DNA of 64,000 nucleotides. Source: Paenibacillus ferrarius (GTDB lineage: Bacteria > Bacillota > Bacilli > Paenibacillales > NBRC-103111). The notes below the pieces were generated by a model. The model had not been told where the DNA came from. It did no database searches and saw only the letters and a list, made by a program, of their open reading frames with translations. Shown here piece by piece: positions 17,069 through 25,958 of the stretch (the first letter of the stretch is position 1; each line of letters starts with the position of its first letter). The stretch is from positions 343,134-407,133 of the forward strand of contig NZ_MBTG01000023.1 in the NCBI RefSeq assembly GCF_002027705.1. The letters are read 5' to 3'. A program made the translations under genes and the position numbers.

Positions 17069-17164
17069 TGCACACACTATTACATTCCACCTTCAGATCT
17101 GCAAGCAAAACGTGAAAACTTGAGGGGCAATCGTGTTAACTCCGCGCTTTTGCTGTATTAACCC

Positions 17165-17295
17165 GTATGTTCTTTTTCAGCGACCACTTTGGAGGATCTA
17201 CACTTCCTCCCCTGTAAGGTTGTTTTTCGGCCTTACGGAGGTCACCTCCAGCTTTCCGCCCACCTGAAAGGCTGTTTTTCAGCCTTTCAGCATCC
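17165..17295. repeat. Hairpin repeats with T5 loops, ~51-bp period
   Basis: Three units whose TTTTT loops lie at 17173, 17223 and 17275. Unit 3 is a perfect 11-bp stem (CTGAAAGGCTG / CAGCCTTTCAG), unit 2 has a 9-bp stem with wobble (GTAAGGTTG / CGGCCTTAC), unit 1 is eroded. They lie in the gap between dnaB and the purA promoter, and no gene is seen there. Confidence 0.6.
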
Positions 17296-17323
17296 ACTCG
17301 TACAGAATCTGCACTTTTCTGCC

Positions 17324-17354
17324 AAAAAAAACAGCCGTCAATACTGACCGGCTG
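17324..17354 (-). terminator. Terminator overlapping the end of dnaB
   Basis: Minus strand: stem CAGCCGGTCA / TGACGGCTG with loop GTAT, then eight T. The last codons and stop of dnaB form part of the stem. Confidence 0.8.
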
Positions 17355-18702
17355 CTGCTTCTTGATGACTTCGATCCATATTCACGAATTTATTGAATTG
17401 CTTCAAGAAAGCCAACTCCACGGTGCCTACCGGACCGTTCCGCTGCTTGGCAATAATAATTTCGATAATGTTCTTCTTCTCGGATTCTTTATCATAGTAA
17501 TCGTCACGGTAAAGGAACGCGACGATATCGGCATCTTGCTCGATGGAGCCCGATTCCCGAAGGTCAGACATCATCGGACGCTTGTCCTGCCGCTGCTCAA
17601 CACCCCGGCTCAGCTGCGAGAGCGCGATGACCGGAACGTTGAGCTCACGCGCAATTTGCTTCAGCGTACGGGAGATCTCAGAGACCTCCTGCTGACGGTT
17701 GTCGCCTTTGCCGCGGCCGGCAATCAGCTGCAGGTAGTCGATGAGGATCATGCCGAGCCCCTTCTCCTGCTGCAGACGACGGCACTTGGCGCGGATGTCC
17801 GCGACCGTGATCGACGGTGAATCGTCAATGTAGATGTTGGCCTCAGACAAAGCGCCGATCGCCATCGTCAGCTTCTCCCAGTCGTCGCCCTCGAGGTAAC
17901 CCGTCCGCATGCGGTTGGCATCGACATTCGCCTCGGCGCAAATCATACGCTGTACAAGCTGCGCCGCGCCCATCTCGAGGGAGAAGATGGCGACGGTTTC
18001 CTTCGCTCGGACGCCAACGTTCTGCGCCACATTCAGCGCGAACGCGGTTTTCCCTACCGAAGGACGCGCCGCCAAGATAACAAGGTCAGAACGCTGGAAG
18101 CCGGACGTCATCTTATCGAGGTCAATGAACCCCGAAGGGATCCCCGTTGAGCCGCCCTTATTCGAGTAGAGCTGTTCAACCTTCTCGAATACTTCCATGA
18201 GCACGTCGCGAATGACCACGAAGCCGCTCGAGCTGCGGCGCTGTGAAATCTCGAGGATCTTCGATTCAGCCTCGCTCAGCATGGAACCTACATCGTCTTC
18301 ATTGGCATAGCCGTTGGAGACGATCTGTGTCGCTGTGCGAATCAAGCGGCGAAGCATCGATTTCTCCTCGACGATCGCCGCATAGTAATCGATGTTGGCT
18401 GCTGTCGGCACTGCATTGGCCAGCTCCGACAAATACGTTACGCCGCCGATCTCTTCAAGCTGCTGCTTGTTCTGAAGCAGCGATGTCAGTGTAATCAGGT
18501 CGACAGGCTCCTGATCTTCCGCAAGCTCGACAATCGCTTCGAAGATCCGCTGATGCGTCCCCCGATAGAAATCATCGCTGGATATCCGCTCCATAGCCGT
18601 AATCAGCGCATCGCCATTAATCAAAATAGCACCAAGCACCGCCTGCTCGGCTTCTATATTTTGAGGGGGTACACGATCCATAAACATATTATCTCCGCTC
18701 AT
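17338..18702 (-). CDS. dnaB: Replicative DNA helicase DnaB (named DnaC in B. subtilis)
   Basis: 454 residues. Hexameric 5'-3' helicase that unwinds DNA at the fork. N-terminal DnaB domain (VPPQNIEAEQAVLGAIL), linker, then the RecA-like motor: Walker A ARPSVGKTAFAL, Walker B GMILIDYLQLI, the arginine finger region KQIARELNVPVIALSQLSR. The start ATG 18702 (MSGDNMFMDR) follows GGCGGG; 41 codons of open frame upstream are not used. It follows rplI but is separated from it by a strong terminator. Confidence 0.95.
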   Translation of the reverse strand: MSGDNMFMDRVPPQNIEAEQAVLGAILINGDALITAMERISSDDFYRGTHQRIFEAIVELAEDQEPVDLITLTSLLQNKQQLEEIGGVTYLSELANAVPTAANIDYYAAIVEEKSMLRRLIRTATQIVSNGYANEDDVGSMLSEAESKILEISQRRSSSGFVVIRDVLMEVFEKVEQLYSNKGGSTGIPSGFIDLDKMTSGFQRSDLVILAARPSVGKTAFALNVAQNVGVRAKETVAIFSLEMGAAQLVQRMICAEANVDANRMRTGYLEGDDWEKLTMAIGALSEANIYIDDSPSITVADIRAKCRRLQQEKGLGMILIDYLQLIAGRGKGDNRQQEVSEISRTLKQIARELNVPVIALSQLSRGVEQRQDKRPMMSDLRESGSIEQDADIVAFLYRDDYYDKESEKKNIIEIIIAKQRNGPVGTVELAFLKQFNKFVNMDRSHQEAAAGQY

Positions 18703-18764
18703 GCTGTTATACCCGCCTTTCTTTTCGTAGTTAGTTATCTCGTATTTTGGGATCATTTTAATAA

Positions 18765-18852
18765 AATAGAAGCCCCCAGAGACTCTTATCCGGACAGAAA
18801 CCTGCCAAATAAGTGATAGACTCACAAATAAGAGCTGCTAGGGACTTCTATT
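18765..18852 (-). terminator. Long terminator between rplI and dnaB
   Basis: The arms 18765-18790 and 18827-18852 pair over about 25 bases (AATAGAAGTCCC...CTCTTAT with ATAAGAG...GGGGGCTTCTATT), with a TTTTATT end on the minus strand. It implies that dnaB has its own promoter or relies on read-through. Confidence 0.65.
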
Positions 18853-18892
18853 CAGTTCATTCTTTATTGACGATTGCTTGAATCTGATTGTG

Positions 18893-19342
18893 TTACTTCT
18901 CTTCCGTCACTTGTACATTCAAGCTGGCTGTAACATCACTATGCAGCTTCACAGGAACTTTGGTCACACCAAGAGTACGAATAGGATCTTCCAAAACAAT
19001 TTTACGTTTATCGATCACAATTTTATATTGTTTTTCCAGAACCTCAGCAATTTGCTTACTTGGAATCGCCCCGAACAATCGTCCGCCTTCACCCGCTTTG
19101 GCCTTGATTTGAACGGTCATTTCTCCCAGCTTCTCGCCTAGTGCCTGTGCGTCCGCTTTCTCTTGATCCTTGCGGCGTTGTTCAGCTTTCTTCTGGTTAT
19201 CGAGCACCTTCACAGTTCCTGTTGTCGCTGGAGCAGCAAGCCCCTGGGCAATCAGGAAATTCTGAGCGTAGCCCTCAGATACTTCTTTCACTTCACCTTT
19301 TTTACCTTGGCCTTTCACGTCTTTCAATAAGATTACTTTCAT
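18893..19342 (-). CDS. rplI: 50S ribosomal protein L9
   Basis: 149 residues, the usual length. N-terminal domain MKVILLKDVKGQGKKGEVKEVSEGYAQNFLI is the L9 signature; a long central helix (about 45-75) and a C-terminal domain follow. L9 binds 23S rRNA at the base of the L1 stalk and helps keep frame. Its ATG overlaps the gdpP stop by 4 bases, so it is coupled to gdpP. Confidence 0.97.
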   Translation of the reverse strand: MKVILLKDVKGQGKKGEVKEVSEGYAQNFLIAQGLAAPATTGTVKVLDNQKKAEQRRKDQEKADAQALGEKLGEMTVQIKAKAGEGGRLFGAIPSKQIAEVLEKQYKIVIDKRKIVLEDPIRTLGVTKVPVKLHSDVTASLNVQVTEEK

Positions 19343-21300
19343 TCGAAAAGTCCCTCCTCTTCCTGAATATCCTCTAATACTTTCTTCAATCGGCTCGTTG
19401 CTTCCTCCAAAGTGCCATCCAGCTGAGTAGCCGCATTCGTCAAATGCCCGCCGCCACCCAGCCGCTCCATAACAACTTGGACATTCATCTGCCCTAAAGA
19501 TCGAGCGCTAATGCCAATCAAGCCGTCATGCCGCTCCGCGATGACAAAGGAAGCCATAATATTCGTCATATTCAACAATGTATCAGCAACTTGCGCAATC
19601 ATCAACTGAGAATATTTATGGTTTGACGATGCAACGGCCAGTGCGATATGTTCGTGAATCGTTTCCGTGTGCTTAATCACTTCCGCTCGCTCGATATACG
19701 AATCGAGATCTTCCTTGAGCAGACGCTGAATAAGCGCGGAATCAGCCCCATTTCGGCGTAAATAAGAGGCCGCTTCGAAGGTTCTGGCTCCAGTACGGAG
19801 GCTGAAGCTCTTCGTGTCTACCACAATGCCGGCAAGCAGCGTCGTGGCCTCCAACACTTCCAATGCAAGCTTCTCATTGATGTATTGGAGCAGCTCCGTC
19901 ACGAGTTCGCATGTAGACGACGCGTAAGGCTCCATATAGACGAGTGTAGCATCATGGATGAACTCCTCACTGCGACGATGGTGATCGACCACCACGACCC
20001 TGTGGGTCTGTTGCAGCAGCTTAGGCTCGGCTACCATAGATGCCTTATGGGTATCTACGACAACTGCCAAAGAGCGCTGGGTCGTAATCTGCATCGCTTG
20101 TTCCGGTGTGATGAACCAACGATGCAGCCTCTCGTCCGCGGCGATCGTTTCCATCACCTTTTGAATCGACGGATTGACGCCTTCCAGTACGATATAACCT
20201 TCTTTGCCTATTACCTGTACTGCCTTCAAAACACCGACAGAAGCTCCGATACAGTCCATATCCGGAAACCGGTGACCCATAATGATCACCTTGTCACTAT
20301 CTTTCATCAAATCACGTAACGCATGGGAGATCACTCTTGCCCTTACCCGCGTTCGCTTCTCGACCGCATTCGTTCTGCCGCCATAAAAGGACAATCGCTG
20401 TCCAGCCTTGACGGTAACCTGATCACCACCGCGGCCCAAGGACATATCCAGACCCATTTGAGCCATTTGGCCAAGCTCCATAAGCTGTTCAGTCCCTGAG
20501 GCGATTCCGATACTTAACGTCATCGGCAGCTTGTTCTCAATGGTCAGGTCCCGAACATCATCCAGGATTTCGAATCGTGTTTGCTCTAGTAGGCGCAAAG
20601 CTTTCTGGTCCAGCAGGATGAGGAACCGATCTGATGAGGTTCGGCGCAAATAAATTTGGTGCTTTTGAGCCCATTCCGTAATCTCACCGGTCACCTTCGC
20701 CAGCATGATGCTGCGCGTCTGATCATCCAGCCCTTGCGTCGATTCCTCTAAGTTATCCATCATCACGATACCGATGACCGTTTTTTCATCTTCATACTTC
20801 TTGGCCAAATTCGCTTGCTCCGTAATTTCACGGAAATAAAGCAGCCGCTCCTCGGGCTTAATCCATACTTGATAAATGAATTTTCCGATCGATATCTCGA
20901 GCTTATCGGTTTTATCCTTTTTGCTTTTCAGATCAGGCAAATAATCGTACAAGGGCTCACCGATGACCGAATCCTTCTCCAGCATTTTCGCGACAAAAGG
21001 GTTATGCCATTCAATGCGTTTCTCTTCATTATATAAAATAATTCCGATGGGAAGGCCGCTCATCACTTCATTGCCGGCTTTTTTCACCCGATGTGTAATT
21101 GTCCCGACATAAGTGTTCAGCTCTCTACGAAAAGCCGTCTCTGCTTGCAGCGTAAAATAGGCCATGACCCCGCAGACCATGAAGGCTGTAAGACCCAACC
21201 ACCATTTGAACATATAGATTGTCGCTGTCATCACAATGAGCAAAACGAAAATCCACACGATATGTTGACCGTGCCATCGCTTTAAAAGGAACTTCGGCAT
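19339..21300 (-). CDS. gdpP: GdpP (YybT), membrane c-di-AMP phosphodiesterase
   Basis: 653 residues. Two N-terminal membrane segments (about 14-50), a PAS-like domain (about 85-160), a degenerate GGDEF domain (about 175-300, SSDRFLIL in place of GGDEF) and a DHH-DHHA1 phosphodiesterase with GHRFPDMDCIGAS, VDTH and VVDHHRRSEEF and the C-terminal GGGGH. GdpP hydrolyses c-di-AMP to pApA, affecting wall stress and potassium balance. It is encoded between yybS and rplI, the usual order. Confidence 0.96.
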   Translation of the reverse strand: MPKFLLKRWHGQHIVWIFVLLIVMTATIYMFKWWLGLTAFMVCGVMAYFTLQAETAFRRELNTYVGTITHRVKKAGNEVMSGLPIGIILYNEEKRIEWHNPFVAKMLEKDSVIGEPLYDYLPDLKSKKDKTDKLEISIGKFIYQVWIKPEERLLYFREITEQANLAKKYEDEKTVIGIVMMDNLEESTQGLDDQTRSIMLAKVTGEITEWAQKHQIYLRRTSSDRFLILLDQKALRLLEQTRFEILDDVRDLTIENKLPMTLSIGIASGTEQLMELGQMAQMGLDMSLGRGGDQVTVKAGQRLSFYGGRTNAVEKRTRVRARVISHALRDLMKDSDKVIIMGHRFPDMDCIGASVGVLKAVQVIGKEGYIVLEGVNPSIQKVMETIAADERLHRWFITPEQAMQITTQRSLAVVVDTHKASMVAEPKLLQQTHRVVVVDHHRRSEEFIHDATLVYMEPYASSTCELVTELLQYINEKLALEVLEATTLLAGIVVDTKSFSLRTGARTFEAASYLRRNGADSALIQRLLKEDLDSYIERAEVIKHTETIHEHIALAVASSNHKYSQLMIAQVADTLLNMTNIMASFVIAERHDGLIGISARSLGQMNVQVVMERLGGGGHLTNAATQLDGTLEEATSRLKKVLEDIQEEEGLFE

Positions 21301-21319
21301 TCGAAACTAGCTCCTAATC

Positions 21320-22234
21320 CTATAAATTTTTCTTAAACCGTTCACGGATTGGAAACGCAACATCAAATACCCCTAATAAGCTGTATACGATAAAAAGAGG
21401 AGGCATAAAACAGACCAAAATTATCGCTGCAATCGGTAAAATAGGCTTCCATTTGTTCGCATGAGCAACGAAAAATAGAAAACAAATCGCTTGAATGGTA
21501 AAAGCCAGCATAAGCAGCGGCATCGCATTCATCAGCAGCGTGGGAATGAATGAGTTTGAATTGGGGTTCGTGAATAAATCCAAAACAAACACAATCAAAT
21601 AGAGCCAAACGAGCGATTTCTGCAGCATCCACTCCCGCATAGGGCGCAGTCCGGGAATACCTTCCCCTGTTTTGTTAAGCAGCCAACGGCTGATGCCGTG
21701 AGTTACAAAAGTGTAGAACAGGGCAACGAAAATCAAGTACAGCGGAATCACTTGGACAATGAAATTCACATACCAGTTTTGATCCTTCGGCAGCACGTCT
21801 TGAATACCTGCAGGCATGCTCGCAATGCTGTCTATCATGAAGCTTTTGAACTTCGCAACCGGATCGAACCCAAGTGAATACCCAATCATGAGAGTGATCA
21901 ATGATTCTGCCAGAAACGTAATGATTCCTGCCGTCAACACGGACCTCGCGGCTGCTTTGCGTTTATATAAGTTACCCATAACCAGAACCGGCGGCAAGAA
22001 GAACAAGGAAACCGATATCAACGAAATCCCATGCCATTGGGTTAATAAATAAACCACAAGCAAGCTCACCACATAACTGACCACGAAACGCTTGGTGCTT
22101 GATTTAACGTACAGCATTAATACAGGAATGATAAGAAAACTAAATGTGAAAATAATAAAAGGCGTCATTAAAGATAGCAATGAAACAATAGTCACTGCGC
22201 TCCAGATAATGCTTTGCCAATTTCGATTCCCCAA
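21320..22234 (-). CDS. YybS-like membrane protein (DUF2232)
   Basis: 304 residues with about eight membrane segments spread over the full length. YybS/DUF2232 proteins resemble ECF transporter S components; the function is unproven. The start codon is TTG 22234 behind GAGGTGA, with no ATG near. It ends 20 bases before gdpP, and the MazG-like gene ends 6 bases before its start, so the three form one operon with rplI. Confidence 0.88.
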   Translation of the reverse strand: MGNRNWQSIIWSAVTIVSLLSLMTPFIIFTFSFLIIPVLMLYVKSSTKRFVVSYVVSLLVVYLLTQWHGISLISVSLFFLPPVLVMGNLYKRKAAARSVLTAGIITFLAESLITLMIGYSLGFDPVAKFKSFMIDSIASMPAGIQDVLPKDQNWYVNFIVQVIPLYLIFVALFYTFVTHGISRWLLNKTGEGIPGLRPMREWMLQKSLVWLYLIVFVLDLFTNPNSNSFIPTLLMNAMPLLMLAFTIQAICFLFFVAHANKWKPILPIAAIILVCFMPPLFIVYSLLGVFDVAFPIRERFKKNL

Positions 22235-22240
22235 CCGGGC

Positions 22241-22552
22241 TCACCTCTTACGTAAATGTTCTTCGAGCGATGAAATGTCGCCGTACCAATCCTCAAGTTG
22301 ATGGCCCTCTTGGCGGTGCTTCTTCATTTTCTCTACAATGGCTTCGTCCAAATTGCGATACGATATGCCCAGTCTCTTCCCTAGGATGTACCCGCTTGAA
22401 ATTAAACTGGCTAATCCATCGACAATTTTCACCTGGCTGCCTTCCCATATGCCTTTGAGTAGATGTGCTGCATGATCTACGAGTTCTGTCTTGAGCCATT
22501 CAATGACTTTGGCCCGTCTGGCTAGGTCAACATCCTTTTCCCTATTCAGCAA
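22241..22552 (-). CDS. MazG-like family protein
   Basis: 103 residues, all-helical. DLARRAKVIEWLKTELVDHAAHLLKGI and a long second helix with DEAIVEKMKKHRQEGHQLEDWYGD resemble the short MazG-like proteins encoded beside yybS. The EExxD-type metal motifs of true MazG pyrophosphatases are not evident, so enzymatic activity is doubtful. The start is TTG 22552 behind GAGGAGAG. It is the first gene of the operon running to rplI; a TATAAT on the minus strand lies at 22596-22591. Confidence 0.75.
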   Translation of the reverse strand: MLNREKDVDLARRAKVIEWLKTELVDHAAHLLKGIWEGSQVKIVDGLASLISSGYILGKRLGISYRNLDEAIVEKMKKHRQEGHQLEDWYGDISSLEEHLRKR

Positions 22553-22625
22553 CCGTCATCTCTCCTCACCCAACAAAGACTATGGTGTCAATTATACCAC
22601 AAATAAGCATAAGAAAAGAAAGCCT

Positions 22626-23006
22626 CTACAGAGCGGTTCTGTCGCCTAACGTAGATGGGGTTGAGATCACCAGAAATTCGACATCCTGCGAGGAATCATT
22701 CCGAATTTGATGTGGAATACCTGGGAGAATTGTACATCCTTCCTGCGGCTTCAAGGTGATTACCGAACCATCAACCCACATCACGGCTTCTCCACTCAAA
22801 ATAAAGAAAAACTGCTTCGCATGCTGATGCACATGCTTAATTTCACTCGTACCCGCGGGCATTCGCTCTTGGATAATCGTTCTATCCGCATCCCGCTCCA
22901 AGTACCAACCGTCGCAGCTATCGCCCCAGATGTAATGCTCCGCTTGTTCTTTATGAATTTTTCCCATATAGCTGGATTTCCTTCCCACTTTTGGCATACT
23001 TGTCAT
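22626..23006 (-). CDS. Single-domain cupin protein
   Basis: About 126 residues. The cupin barrel is clear: HVHQHAKQFFFILSGEAVMWVDG (metal-binding His residues and Glu) and GCTILPGIPHQIRNDSSQDVEFLVIS. The N-terminal part contains a YIWGDSCDGWYL segment typical of small cupins with unknown substrates. The start ATG 23006 (MTSMPKVG) has AGAGG 8 bases upstream; further ATGs at 23012 and 23057 are less well placed. First gene of the accessory block. Confidence 0.8.
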   Translation of the reverse strand: MTSMPKVGRKSSYMGKIHKEQAEHYIWGDSCDGWYLERDADRTIIQERMPAGTSEIKHVHQHAKQFFFILSGEAVMWVDGSVITLKPQEGCTILPGIPHQIRNDSSQDVEFLVISTPSTLGDRTAL

Positions 23007-23221
23007 AAACATATCCTCTTTTGGAGATCTATGATTAACAAAAATGGTATCAATCATGCCAAGTTGTTGTCTATAGTTACAGATGTAGTCGTCAATTGCA
23101 AGACTTATTCTATACTTACAGGTATTTCAGGCGTCTCAATTTAGGATGATCGGATTATAAAGAGACGGTACTTTTTTTGTTATACTAATGAAATGAAAAA
23201 TCATAGCAAGCGAAGAGAGGA

Positions 23222-23941
23222 TTGTTCATTATAAATCATTCGATATTCATTATGGAAGATGATCAAGCTATTGTAGAAATGGTTGAGACTTATTTAACGA
23301 AAGAAGGATATGCGGTGACCGTTGCTGGGGATGGCGACGAGGGACTTCGGAAGTTCGAGCAGGCGCAGGGGCGATTTGATCTGTTACTCGTCGATCTTAT
23401 GATGCCCAAGATAGATGGAATGGAAGTCATCCGCCGTATTCGGGCTTACAGTCATGTGCCGATCTTGATTATGTCCGCGAAGGACAGCGACATCGACAAG
23501 GCGTTAGGCCTCGGATTCGGTGCGGACGACTACATTGAGAAACCTTTCTCGATGATCGAATTGTCTGCGAGACTGAAGGCGATCATCCGGCGGGCGACGC
23601 AATACGCGAGCGTTGAAACGAAGGTTGCGCCGAAGCATAATATCCTGAACATGGGCGATTTACGGATCGATTTCGATAATTTCGCCGTCCTCAAGCACGA
23701 GGAGCCGATAAAATTGACATCCAAAGAGTTCGAGATTCTGCGACTATTCGCAGCGAATCCCAATCGCGTCTTTACGAAAGCGCAAATTTACGCGAAGGTA
23801 TGGAACGATGACTATCACGGCGACGAGAACGTCATTAATGTTCATATGAGCAGGCTGCGGGACAAGATAGAAGATAACCCGTCAGAGCCGCGATACATTA
23901 AGACGCTATGGGGCATTGGCTACAAGTGGGAAGGTCGCTAA
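23222..23941 (+). CDS. OmpR-family response regulator (BceR/LanR type)
   Basis: About 239 residues: receiver domain with EDD and phospho-acceptor Asp in LLLVDLMMPKIDG, Lys in IEKPFSM, and an OmpR winged helix (LTSKEFEILRLFAANPNRVF ... NVINVHMSRLRDKIE). It pairs with the kinase that starts 2 bases after its stop and probably activates the ABC transporter genes downstream. The start is uncertain: TTG 23222 is only a few bases after GAGAGG, and no ATG precedes MEDDQAIVEM at 23252. Confidence 0.88.
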   Translation: MFIINHSIFIMEDDQAIVEMVETYLTKEGYAVTVAGDGDEGLRKFEQAQGRFDLLLVDLMMPKIDGMEVIRRIRAYSHVPILIMSAKDSDIDKALGLGFGADDYIEKPFSMIELSARLKAIIRRATQYASVETKVAPKHNILNMGDLRIDFDNFAVLKHEEPIKLTSKEFEILRLFAANPNRVFTKAQIYAKVWNDDYHGDENVINVHMSRLRDKIEDNPSEPRYIKTLWGIGYKWEGR

Positions 23942-23942
23942 G

Positions 23943-24878
23943 ATGACGCTCATTCTATTGATGATGATCGCGATTCTTATCTGTTTAGTCATGTATCAGG
24001 CTATTAATCGCGTGAGCAACCGGAAGCAATTGCATCGGTTGCGATCAGAGATCGCACGCATATCATCCCTCGCTACCCAAGAGAAGTTATTGCTGATGAC
24101 GAACGACCGGGAGTTCAAAGCGCTGCTGATGGAGATCAACCGGCTCTTGGAGGCGCAGCATCAGATGTACTCTGACTATGCCAAAATGGAAATATCGATG
24201 AAAAAGATGGTATCGAATATTTCGCACGATCTGAAGACCCCCTTGACTGTCGTACTGGGTTATATTGAGATGCTCCATCTCGATCCGGCGATGCATGCAG
24301 AGGAGCGAGAACGTTTGCTGGGCAAAGTGTATGTCAAAACCCAAGAGACGTTGGTGCTCATTCATGATTTCTTTGATTTGGCTAAGCTGGAGTCCGGGGA
24401 TCAAGATATGCCGATGACCCGAATTCTCATGAATGAACGTTGCCGCACGACGATTCTGGCTTATTACGACATTCTTGCGGAGCAAGGTTACTTCGTCCAT
24501 ATCGAGATCCCGGATCATCCGATTTATGGCTTCGGTAATGATGACGCGCTGCACCGCGTGCTGAACAATCTGATCTCGAACAGCATTCAATATGGCAATC
24601 ACGGCAAGCAACTCGGTTTGACGCTCCGGGAAGATGAATCTTCTGTCTATGTGGATATATGGGACCGGGGAAAGGGCATTGATGCGATGCATATCGATCA
24701 TGTGTTTGAACGGATGTATACGCTGGAAGATTCGCGGAATAAGTTCTATCAAGGCAGCGGACTGGGTCTTACCATTACAAAGCGGTTGGTGGAGAGTATG
24801 GGCGGGTCCATCCACCTCCACAGCAAGCCTTATGAGTTAACCGTGTTTACCGTTCAATTGAAAAAAGTACAATACTAG
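23943..24878 (+). CDS. Sensor histidine kinase with minimal sensor region
   Basis: 311 residues. One N-terminal membrane segment (MTLILLMMIAILICLVMY) with almost no external part, a coiled linker, then HisKA (ISHDLKTPLTVVLGY) and HATPase (NLISNSIQYG, WDRGKGID, GSGLGLTI). The SHDLKTPLT H-box and short sensor resemble kinases that work with bacitracin- or lantibiotic-type ABC transporters, where the transporter itself acts as the sensor. ATG 23943 is chosen because GGGAAGG lies upstream and it follows the regulator stop directly; the longer frame overlaps the regulator. Confidence 0.88.
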   Translation: MTLILLMMIAILICLVMYQAINRVSNRKQLHRLRSEIARISSLATQEKLLLMTNDREFKALLMEINRLLEAQHQMYSDYAKMEISMKKMVSNISHDLKTPLTVVLGYIEMLHLDPAMHAEERERLLGKVYVKTQETLVLIHDFFDLAKLESGDQDMPMTRILMNERCRTTILAYYDILAEQGYFVHIEIPDHPIYGFGNDDALHRVLNNLISNSIQYGNHGKQLGLTLREDESSVYVDIWDRGKGIDAMHIDHVFERMYTLEDSRNKFYQGSGLGLTITKRLVESMGGSIHLHSKPYELTVFTVQLKKVQY

Positions 24879-24920
24879 CTCATGAATTGAGGAGGTGTTA
24901 ACTCAATTCATGAGTTTTTT
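24879..24920 (+). terminator. Terminator after the kinase gene
   Basis: Perfect 13-bp inverted repeat CTCATGAATTGAG / CTCAATTCATGAG directly after the stop codon, then TTTTTT. Confidence 0.85.
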
Positions 24921-24949
24921 CATGAGCAACATCGCACATAGAGTCTGCT

Positions 24950-25007
24950 TAAGAAATTCGTAAGAGTGAAGTAAGAAAAAAGAAAATTACGTCCTGTAAG
25001 ATATAGT
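24950..25007 (+). promoter_or_regulatory. Response-regulator binding repeats and promoter of the ABC transporter
   Basis: TAAGA occurs at 24950, 24961 and 24972, exactly 11 bases apart, so the copies lie on one face of the helix. Downstream are -10 candidates TAAGAT (24997-25002) and TATAGT (25002-25007) with no good -35, as expected for a promoter needing an activator. Probably bound by the OmpR-type regulator encoded upstream. Confidence 0.6.
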
Positions 25008-25034
25008 TATGAGAGAGCGAGAGGAGAAAAGAGT

Positions 25035-25958
25035 ATGGAGCATATAGTACGAACGAATCGATTGACCAAGGCTTTTCAAGGGCAGGAAGTCGTCTCGAAT
25101 GTCAATATGAATATGAAGAAAGGCGAAATCTACGGATTCTTGGGTCCCAACGGCTCAGGAAAAACGACAGTGATGAAGATGATTACGAATCTCATCAAGC
25201 CGACGAGTGGGGAGATCGAGATATTTGGAGAGAAGCTAATGCCGAATTCCTATCATCTTCTGGGACGCATGGGAACAATTATTGAATACCCGGTGTTCTA
25301 TGATAAGCTGACAGCCCGCGAGAATCTGGAACTGCATTGCGATTATATGGGGTACTACAACAAGACGGCGATTGATGAAGCGCTGGAACTTGTGAATCTG
25401 CTCGATACGGGCAAGAAGAAAGTAAAGACCTTCTCGCTCGGGATGAAACAACGCCTAGGGATCGCCCGCGCTATTACGACCAAACCGGAGCTGCTTATTT
25501 TCGACGAACCGATCAATGGACTCGATCCGCTAGGGATCAAAGAGTTACGAGACGTATTCCGCATGTTGTGCAAGGAATATGGCACGACGCTATTGATCTC
25601 CAGCCACATTCTAGGCGAGATCGAGCAAATTGCGGATACAATTGGCGTCATTCAAGGCGGACGGTTACTGCGAGAGATTGCGATGGACGAAATTCGCGGC
25701 GAGACGACGAATTACATCGAGATCATGACGACGGATTGCAGCCGAGCTGCTTATGTCTTAACAGATAAACTTCAATTGAACAATATCCGAGTCATCGACA
25801 ATCAATTCATACGAATCTATGACCAGCATATGGCACAAAGTGAAATTACTAAAACCTTGATCATGAATGAAGTGGTTATTGATTCGATTCATAAACGAAG
25901 CGGCTCGTTAGAGGATTACTTTTTGCAAGTGTTGAATGGAGGTGGCGTACATGCTTAA
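25035..25958 (+). CDS. ABC transporter ATP-binding protein (bacitracin/lantibiotic-resistance type)
   Basis: 307 residues. Walker A GPNGSGKTT (about 36-44), signature FSLGMKQRLGIA, Walker B LLIFDEPINGLDP and the H-loop ISSHIL. The C-terminal extension of about 90 residues with weak beta repeats is typical of the BcrA/LanF group. It energises the permease whose gene overlaps its 3' end by 8 bases. The start ATG 25035 follows GAGAGGAG. Context (two-component system upstream with phased repeats) suggests export of, or immunity to, a peptide antibiotic. Confidence 0.88.
   Translation: MEHIVRTNRLTKAFQGQEVVSNVNMNMKKGEIYGFLGPNGSGKTTVMKMITNLIKPTSGEIEIFGEKLMPNSYHLLGRMGTIIEYPVFYDKLTARENLELHCDYMGYYNKTAIDEALELVNLLDTGKKKVKTFSLGMKQRLGIARAITTKPELLIFDEPINGLDPLGIKELRDVFRMLCKEYGTTLLISSHILGEIEQIADTIGVIQGGRLLREIAMDEIRGETTNYIEIMTTDCSRAAYVLTDKLQLNNIRVIDNQFIRIYDQHMAQSEITKTLIMNEVVIDSIHKRSGSLEDYFLQVLNGGGVHA

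Noticed and set aside
16826..17077. 83-codon frame in the purA leader
   Set aside because: Begins upstream of the predicted promoter, overlaps the PurBoxes, and has no ribosome site or family.
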